DNA of 10,853 nt, taken from contig CASFHJ010000178.1 of NCBI GenBank assembly GCA_949294425.1, positions 1 through 10,853 on the forward strand. Reading direction: 5' to 3'. Made by a program: the position numbers and the translations under genes. This DNA comes from an uncultured Campylobacter sp. (GTDB taxonomy: Bacteria > Campylobacterota > Campylobacteria > Campylobacterales > Campylobacteraceae). This document shows positions 6,450 through 10,853 of the stretch, one piece after another. The notes beneath the pieces are model-generated. The model had not been told where the DNA came from. It did no database searches and was given only the letters and a program-made list of their open reading frames with translations. Positions within the stretch are counted from its first letter, which is position 1. Each line of letters begins with the position of its first letter.

Positions 6450-7631
6450 TTATGGCAAAAAGATAATATCTACTAAATCAGCATTTTTAAGCTCTTTTTT
6501 ATCAAGTAAAATAAAAGCCTTTGAGCTTATAAGTCTTGTAGTCATAGCCGAATTTGCCTCTTTTATATCCTTTAGGCTCGCATAAATTTTAGCCTCCTTA
6601 AAGCTTAAATCACAGGGTAAAAGCTCCAAAAACTCACTCTTTTTTTTATATTCTCCCTTAAAAAAAGCCTTGCTAGTGTAGTCTTTTTTAAGCAGTAGCC
6701 AAGAATTTATGATATGTCTTGCAAAAAGTATAAAGGTGCTTATCGCAGATAGCGAAAAACCGGGCAAAGCAAGTATGAATTTGTGCTTAAATTTAGCTAT
6801 TTTTATGTGGCGTCCGGGTTTTATGCTAACCTTATCTATCAAAAGCTCATATTCTTTTACAAGATCTCTTAAAAAGTCAAGATCTCCCACAGAAACTCCC
6901 CCGGTACTTACCAAAATATCACAACTTTGAAGAGCGTTAAAAAGGGCATTTTTAAGCTCTTTTTTGTTATCTTTTATAAGCGGAAGTATCATGCTATCTG
7001 CTCCAAGCTTTTTGGCTATATTTGCTATGGCTATGTGATTGCTAGAATAAATTTGTGCCTCGTTTTCAAGGCTTTCTCCTAAGTCTTTTAGTTCAGAGCC
7101 AGAGCTTAAAATAGCTACCTTAGGCTTTTTAAAAACGCTTATGTGAAAGTAGCCAAGCTCTGCTAATAAGGCTAATTCTGCGTAAGAAAGCTTAGTTCCT
7201 TTTTTTAGTAAAAGCTCTCCTTTTTTATAGTTTTCTCCAGCCTTTCTTACGGCAAAACCTTTTTTAATTTTTTGTTTTATTTTTATCTTATCATCTTTTA
7301 AGTCTACGATTTCAATGGGTGCTAAGGTATCGCTACCCTCACTCATTAAAGCACCAGTCATGGTTTTTACGCATTCTTTTTTTCCTAGCTTAAAATAACT
7401 AAGTTCAGAAGCATTTAACTGCCCTAAAATTTTTAATTCCTCATCTTGTTCGCTAAACTTAAAAGCATAGCCATCCATAGCAGCCATATCTTTTTGAGGA
7501 TAAGATCTTAAGGCTCTTATATCACTTGCTAAAATTCTATCTAAACACTGCGTGATAGCTATTTTTTCTATGAAGTCATAAGGTTTTATGTGAGAATCTA
7601 AAATTTCTAAAGCCTCTTTGTAGCTTATCAT
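6450..7631 (-). CDS. moeA: Molybdopterin molybdenumtransferase MoeA
   Basis: MoeA inserts molybdenum into adenylylated molybdopterin in the cytoplasm, the last step of basic molybdenum cofactor synthesis. The protein has 393 residues, near the family's usual 400. Conserved motifs are in order: MDGYA (52-56), MTG (91-93), RKAGEN (128-133), SSGSEL (175-180), DILVSTGGVSVGD (237-249), a KPG at 270-272 and a LPG loop at 289-290. Judged against E. coli MoeA from memory, the key acidic residues D53, E179, D237 and D251 are kept. Two motifs deviate: GSEL in place of GDEL, and LPGFSLSA (288-295) in place of LPGNPVSA, which loses the second proline. Its start overlaps the moaE stop by four bases (ATGA). 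From memory this matches the moeA2 (Cj1519) context of C. jejuni, a genus in which a second moeA exists. Confidence 0.93.
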   Translation of the reverse strand: MISYKEALEILDSHIKPYDFIEKIAITQCLDRILASDIRALRSYPQKDMAAMDGYAFKFSEQDEELKILGQLNASELSYFKLGKKECVKTMTGALMSEGSDTLAPIEIVDLKDDKIKIKQKIKKGFAVRKAGENYKKGELLLKKGTKLSYAELALLAELGYFHISVFKKPKVAILSSGSELKDLGESLENEAQIYSSNHIAIANIAKKLGADSMILPLIKDNKKELKNALFNALQSCDILVSTGGVSVGDLDFLRDLVKEYELLIDKVSIKPGRHIKIAKFKHKFILALPGFSLSAISTFILFARHIINSWLLLKKDYTSKAFFKGEYKKKSEFLELLPCDLSFKEAKIYASLKDIKEANSAMTTRLISSKAFILLDKKELKNADLVDIIFLP

Positions 7632-8065
7632 TTTAAAAGTCCTGCATTTTTTAATTTTGTAGAGCGATTTTTTGCATAAATCCTTTCATTATTTATTAAA
7701 TCATACTTCCAAATGGGTGCTTTTGCCTTAAAATCCTCTACAAAGTCATTTAAGGTTTTTAAGCCCTCTTTTCTGTTTTTAGAAAAAACAGCTACAAAAA
7801 ATGAGCTTTCATGCAAAGCCACATCGCCTTTTGAGTGAGCAAAACAAAGATAAATTCCATCTTTTTTAGCCCTTTCTTTCCATTTTAAAAACCAAGATTT
7901 TAAGAGCTTTTCGTATACATCAAAGCTAAGCCCTTGTATCTTGTTTTCAGCCCTTACTATGCCGCAAAAAGATAAGAAAGCTCCGTAGTTTTTGTCCTTG
8001 CACTTTTTAAAGCACTCCTCATAAAGACTAGGCACATCTAAGGAAGCATTTACTATCTTAAACAT
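7628..8065 (-). CDS. moaE: Molybdopterin synthase large subunit MoaE
   Basis: MoaE is the catalytic large subunit of molybdopterin synthase. It takes sulfur from the thiocarboxylated tail of MoaD and converts cyclic pyranopterin monophosphate into molybdopterin. The protein has 145 residues from the preferred start. Visible motifs are GAFLSFCGIVR (28-38, with the substrate-binding Arg38), FAHSKGDVAL (75-84), SKNRKEG (95-101) and the active-site stretch DFKAKAPIWKYD (111-122), with Lys113 and Lys120 matching the catalytic lysines. The usual His-Arg pair is Asn-Arg (97-98) and the HRxG patch is HSKG. I chose ATG at 8065 rather than the GTG codons upstream (8077, 8074). The ATG lies one base after the moaD stop and has GGTGGA as ribosome-binding site. 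The stop overlaps moeA by four bases, so the operon is translationally coupled. Confidence 0.93.
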   Translation of the reverse strand: MFKIVNASLDVPSLYEECFKKCKDKNYGAFLSFCGIVRAENKIQGLSFDVYEKLLKSWFLKWKERAKKDGIYLCFAHSKGDVALHESSFFVAVFSKNRKEGLKTLNDFVEDFKAKAPIWKYDLINNERIYAKNRSTKLKNAGLLK

Positions 8066-8066
8066 C

Positions 8067-8288
8067 TTATCCACCACTTACAGGAGGTAATAAATTTATC
8101 TCATCTTTATCTTTTAAAGCTATATCAAGGCTTGAAACTATCTCATCATTAAGGCTTAGTGCGCAAAGTTCTAGCCATTCTTTTAAACTCTCATCTTTTT
8201 GTAAAATTTCTTTTAATTCTTTTAAATTTTTAAGCTCTAAAAAGATACTTTCTTTTTTTATTGGACCTAAAAAATTTACCCTTACCAT
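8067..8288 (-). CDS. moaD: Molybdopterin synthase sulfur-carrier subunit MoaD
   Basis: MoaD is a small ubiquitin-fold sulfur carrier of 73 residues. It begins MVRVNFLGPIKKESIF and ends LLPPVSGG, and the terminal Gly-Gly is the site of adenylylation and thiocarboxylation before sulfur transfer in the MoaD-MoaE complex. The longest reading frame would add 23 residues upstream, but they are hydrophobic and lie across the promoter region. ATG 8288 follows an AAAAAGG ribosome-binding site and gives the normal family length. It is the first gene of the moaD-moaE-moeA operon and is divergent from nspC. The activating enzyme that loads sulfur on MoaD is not in this window. Confidence 0.92.
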   Translation of the reverse strand: MVRVNFLGPIKKESIFLELKNLKELKEILQKDESLKEWLELCALSLNDEIVSSLDIALKDKDEINLLPPVSGG

Positions 8289-8315
8289 AATGAAAGCCTT
8301 TTTAAAAAATAAAGC

Positions 8316-8323
8316 AGTATAAT
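8316..8323. promoter_or_regulatory. Overlapping divergent -10 elements for moaD operon (-) and nspC operon (+)
   Basis: The 63-base gap between moaD and nspC contains AGTATAAT (8316-8323). On the plus strand this holds a perfect -10 box TATAAT (8318-8323) pointing to nspC. On the minus strand it holds TATACT (8321-8316) pointing to moaD. Both would start transcription about 20 bases before their ATG. No clear -35 box is seen in either direction, which is usual in Campylobacter. The leaders also mirror each other: AAAAGGCTT occurs as the ribosome-binding site of nspC (8340-8348) and, inverted, of moaD (8302-8294). RNA polymerase could probably occupy only one direction at a time. Inference from sequence. 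Confidence 0.55.
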
Positions 8324-8351
8324 AACATAAGTTTAAATTAAAAGGCTTAAT

Positions 8352-9500
8352 ATGCAAATTTTAAATCACTTAGACAAGATAAAACAAACTCCAATCTACG
8401 TAATAGAAGAAGAAAAGCTCATAAAAAACTGCGAGCTTTTAGCTAGGATAAAAGAAGAAAGCAAGAGTAAAATTTTACTAGCCTTAAAGGCTTTTTCCTT
8501 TACTAGAGCATTAGGTTTGCTTTCTAAATACCTAGATGGTGCGACAAGTAGCGGACTTTGGGAGTCAAAACTAGCAAAGGAATTTATGGGTAAAGAAATT
8601 CACACTTATAGCCCAGCTTTTAAGGACGATGAAATAGATGAAATTCTTTTTTTATCAAATCATATAGTTTTTAACTCCTTAAATCAGTTAAAAAGCTATA
8701 AAGAAAAGGCTTTAAATGCTAAAGTAAGTATAGGTCTTAGGATAAATCCTGAATTTTCATCTGCACCAAAGGATCTTTACAATCCTTGTGCTAGGTTTTC
8801 AAGGCTTGGGGTTTTGGCAAAGGATTTAAGCGAGGAGGATTTAGACGGAGTTGATGGGCTTCATTTTCATGCTCTTTGCGAGGAGAGTGCGCAAAGCTTA
8901 GAGCTTGTTTTAAAAGAGCTTGATAAGAAATTTAAACCCTTTTTGAAAAAAATGAAATGGTTAAATTTTGGTGGAGGTCATCACATAACAAAGCAAGGCT
9001 ATGATACAAAAAAATTAATAGAGCTTTGCAAAAGCTATTCACAAAAATATTCAGTGCAAATTTATTTAGAACCCGGAGAGGCTGTGGCTTGGCAGTGTGG
9101 AAGCTTGGTAAGCTCTGTTTTGGATATAATAGAAAATGAAAAAAAAATAGCCCTGCTTGATACCTCAAATGAGGCTCATATGCCAGATACTGTTATTATG
9201 CCTTATACAAGCGAGCTTGCAAATGCTAGGATAGTAAGAGATGATCTTAAAGAGGGCGAGTTTTCTTATCTTTTGGGAGGAATTTCTTGTTTGGCTGGGG
9301 ATATAATGGGTGAGTATGCCTTTAAAAAGGAGCTTAAAAAAGGAGATAAGCTTGTTTTTTTGGATCAAGCACATTATAGTATAGTTAAAAATACTACCTT
9401 TAATGGAGTAAGATTGCCTAGCTTTGGCTTTTTAACTAAGGATAATAAGCTTGAAATAGTAAAGACTTTTTCTTATGAGGATTTTAAAAGAAGAAATTAA
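8352..9500 (+). CDS. nspC: Carboxynorspermidine/carboxyspermidine decarboxylase NspC
   Basis: NspC is a PLP-dependent decarboxylase of the alanine-racemase fold that removes the carboxyl group from carboxyspermidine or carboxynorspermidine, the last step of the aspartate-semialdehyde-dependent polyamine route used by Campylobacter and Vibrio. The protein has 382 residues, the usual family length. Motifs in order: LALKAFS with PLP lysine K46; RINPE (130-134); GLHFHALCE (169-177); the phosphate-binding FGGGHH (206-211); EPGEA (240-244); LGGISCLAGD (308-317) with active-site Cys313; and LDQAHYS (337-343). AAAGG lies six bases before the ATG. The partner carboxyspermidine dehydrogenase is not in the window. 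In C. jejuni, from memory, nspC also lies near moaD/moaE/moeA2. Here it heads a rightward operon with a small lipoprotein gene and modAB. Confidence 0.93.
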   Translation: MQILNHLDKIKQTPIYVIEEEKLIKNCELLARIKEESKSKILLALKAFSFTRALGLLSKYLDGATSSGLWESKLAKEFMGKEIHTYSPAFKDDEIDEILFLSNHIVFNSLNQLKSYKEKALNAKVSIGLRINPEFSSAPKDLYNPCARFSRLGVLAKDLSEEDLDGVDGLHFHALCEESAQSLELVLKELDKKFKPFLKKMKWLNFGGGHHITKQGYDTKKLIELCKSYSQKYSVQIYLEPGEAVAWQCGSLVSSVLDIIENEKKIALLDTSNEAHMPDTVIMPYTSELANARIVRDDLKEGEFSYLLGGISCLAGDIMGEYAFKKELKKGDKLVFLDQAHYSIVKNTTFNGVRLPSFGFLTKDNKLEIVKTFSYEDFKRRN

Positions 9501-9515
9501 AATTAAAGGATAAAG

Positions 9516-9896
9516 ATGTTTAAGATAATTCTTGTGTGCTTTTTGTTTTTCTTTATTTCTTGTGCTAAGGATCTTAAAAAGCAAGATGAGCCAAAACTCA
9601 TAGCACAATACAAACTTGTAATAAAAGAAAAAAATATAGATACAAGGATAAATTTTTTTAGTGATAATTCTGTAAGTTACAGACTTTGCAACACTATTTT
9701 TGGCACTTTTAGCAAGGATAAAAAGAGTTTAACTCTTAATTTTACAGCCTCTACTAAGATGCTTTGTGCCAAGGATTTGATGCAAGTAGAAAATGAAATG
9801 CTAAAAGAATTTAATGCTAAATTTGAGATGAAAAAAGATGCTAAGGACTTGATCTTAAAAAGAGGCAAAAAGGTTTTTAAGCTTCAAAGACTCTAA
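9516..9896 (+). CDS. Small META/HslJ-like lipoprotein
   Basis: This 126-residue lipoprotein has a short, very hydrophobic signal peptide MFKIILVCFLFFFISC, with lipidation expected at Cys16. The mature part carries hallmarks of a META (HslJ/DUF306) domain: a strand with FFSDNSVSYRLCNTIFGTF (residues 47-65), matching the family's 'GxxGCNxxxGxY' core, then LTLNFTASTKMLC (72-84), matching 'lxfxxxxxTxmaC', and a helix with VENEMLKEF. E. coli HslJ is an envelope lipoprotein tied to heat and novobiocin resistance, and the general role of META domains is unclear. The gene follows nspC after 15 bases with ribosome-binding site AAAGGATAA, and no terminator separates it from modA, so all are probably one transcript. 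Assignment rests on the pattern alone. Confidence 0.72.
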   Translation: MFKIILVCFLFFFISCAKDLKKQDEPKLIAQYKLVIKEKNIDTRINFFSDNSVSYRLCNTIFGTFSKDKKSLTLNFTASTKMLCAKDLMQVENEMLKEFNAKFEMKKDAKDLILKRGKKVFKLQRL

Positions 9897-9927
9897 GTTT
9901 TTATCTTTTTACTTAAAAAGGGATTTG

Positions 9928-10665
9928 ATGAAAAAAATTATACTTATTTTAGCCTTTTTTAGCATAGCTTTAAATGCACAAAAGATAGAGGTTTTCGCTG
10001 CTTCCTCAACTTCTAAGCTTATGCTAGATTTAAAAGCCCACTTTTTAAAGACCTGTGCTTCTTGCGAGATAAACTTTGTTTTTGGTGCCTCTGGTAAGCA
10101 TTATCAGCTCTTAAGAAATGGTAGAAAATTTGACCTCTTTTTTTCAGCTGATTCAAAATACCCAGAGCAAATACAAAAAGACTCACTAGCTCTTTTAGAG
10201 CCTAAGGTTTATGCTCTTGGTATTTTGGCGCTTTATTTTTCAGATGAAAACTTACTTAAAGATGGTCTTAATGCCTTAACTAAGCTAAGATATATAAGTA
10301 TAGCAAATCCAAGACTAGCACCTTATGGAGAGGCTGCTTTGCAAATTCTTAAAAATACAGGACTTTATGAGAAAGTAAAAGATAAGCTTATCTTAGGAGA
10401 AAATGTCTCCCAAGCCCTTATGTATGTGGATACTAAGGTGGCTGAGGTGGCTATACTTGCTTATTCTTTGCTTGTAGATAAGGAAAAAAGCAAGGTTTTA
10501 TTGATAAATAAAAGTCTTTATGAGCCTTTAAGGCATTCTTTTGTTTTAACAAAATACCTAAAAAAAGATCCCAAAAAAGAGGATTTAGCTTTGAAATTTA
10601 GCAACTTTGTTCTTTCAAAGCAGGGCAAAGAAATCATAAAAAAACACGGCTTTGATGTAGAGTAG
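9928..10665 (+). CDS. modA: Molybdate ABC transporter periplasmic binding protein ModA
   Basis: ModA binds molybdate or tungstate in the periplasm and delivers it to the ModBC importer. The protein has 245 residues with signal peptide ending IALNA (cleavage after Ala17). Family motifs are AASS (24-27), FVFGASG (50-56), FDLFFSAD (68-75), IANPRLAPYG (125-134) and GENVSQAL (157-164). These provide the serine and backbone contacts for the oxyanion. An in-frame TTG lies one codon upstream (9925), but ATG 9928 fits the AAGGGA ribosome-binding site better. An unusual CASC pair (Cys43, Cys46) sits just before the FGASG motif and could form a periplasmic disulfide. The gene lies 31 bases after the lipoprotein gene and four bases before modB. 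There is no separate molybdenum-pterin-binding gene between modA and modB, unlike what I recall in C. jejuni. Confidence 0.95.
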   Translation: MKKIILILAFFSIALNAQKIEVFAASSTSKLMLDLKAHFLKTCASCEINFVFGASGKHYQLLRNGRKFDLFFSADSKYPEQIQKDSLALLEPKVYALGILALYFSDENLLKDGLNALTKLRYISIANPRLAPYGEAALQILKNTGLYEKVKDKLILGENVSQALMYVDTKVAEVAILAYSLLVDKEKSKVLLINKSLYEPLRHSFVLTKYLKKDPKKEDLALKFSNFVLSKQGKEIIKKHGFDVE

Positions 10666-10669
10666 AGCA

Positions 10670-10853
10670 ATGGATATTAACTTTTTGCAAACCCTTTTTC
10701 TTAGCTTAAAACTAGCCTTTGTTAGCACGATTATCTTAGTTTTTGTGGGAATTTTTCTAGCCTATGTTTTAAGTTTTACAAATTTTATCTTTAAGGATTT
10801 TTTGCAACTCATAAGCTCAATGCCCCTTGTTTTGCCTCCCTCTGTTTTGGGCT
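10670..10853 (+). CDS. modB: Molybdate ABC transporter permease ModB, N-terminal part (3' truncated by window)
   Basis: The frame opens four bases after modA and remains open to the window edge, giving 61 complete codons. It starts MDINFLQTLFLSLKLAF, has a first membrane helix at about residues 14-35, and reaches the ModB signature PLVLPPSVLG (52-61), which begins the core permease fold. ModB forms the inner-membrane channel with the ModC ATPase, which is expected just downstream. The ribosome-binding site is weak (GTAGAG), so translation is probably coupled to modA. Confidence 0.92.
   Translation, partial: MDINFLQTLFLSLKLAFVSTIILVFVGIFLAYVLSFTNFIFKDFLQLISSMPLVLPPSVLG

Noticed and set aside
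8289..8357. Longer MoaD reading frame starting at 8357
   Set aside because: It would add 23 non-family residues, overlap nspC and cross the promoter. The internal ATG at 8288 has a ribosome-binding site and gives normal length.

Overview
The window is AT-rich, densely coding DNA with short Shine-Dalgarno leaders. It reads as a chromosome segment of a Campylobacter species (Campylobacterota). The main reasons are a moaD-moaE-moeA unit beside a carboxynorspermidine decarboxylase gene (nspC), a lipoprotein operon that resembles the C. jejuni Cj0089-Cj0092 locus as I remember it, and codon use typical of the genus. The gene order mixes loci that I recall as separate in C. jejuni, so it is probably another species. 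I see no insertion sequence, phage gene, tRNA, rRNA or CRISPR, and no stretch over 300 bases lacks a gene.

Layout: (1) 1-896, plus strand: the 3' end of typA (ribosome-associated GTPase), overlapped by a gene for a two-helix membrane protein. (2) 951-4449, plus strand: four tightly packed envelope genes. They encode a COG3014-type TPR lipoprotein, a YcfL-like lipoprotein, an LpoB-like lipoprotein and a periplasmic LPP20/CsgG-like protein. A clear rho-independent terminator follows. (3) 4568-6344, plus strand: a MerR-type regulator and an overlapping 12-helix-class transporter gene. They lie behind a promoter with a 19-bp spacer that contains an inverted repeat, the usual layout of a MerR-controlled promoter. 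(4) 6364-8288, minus strand: moaD, moaE and moeA with touching or overlapping ends and their own terminator. These act at the molybdopterin synthase and molybdenum insertion steps. (5) 8352-10853, plus strand: nspC (polyamine synthesis), a META/HslJ-like lipoprotein, modA (molybdate-binding protein) and the start of modB (molybdate permease), which runs off the window.

Molybdenum is the theme of the right half: cofactor assembly is encoded leftward and molybdate uptake rightward. The two operons diverge from a 63-bp gap in which the candidate -10 boxes of both directions overlap. The polyamine gene sits at the head of the uptake operon with no obvious biochemical link to it. The left half is about the cell envelope. 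The best candidate for an under-described system is the four-gene module at 951-4449. The MerR/transporter cassette, whose substrate is unknown, comes second.
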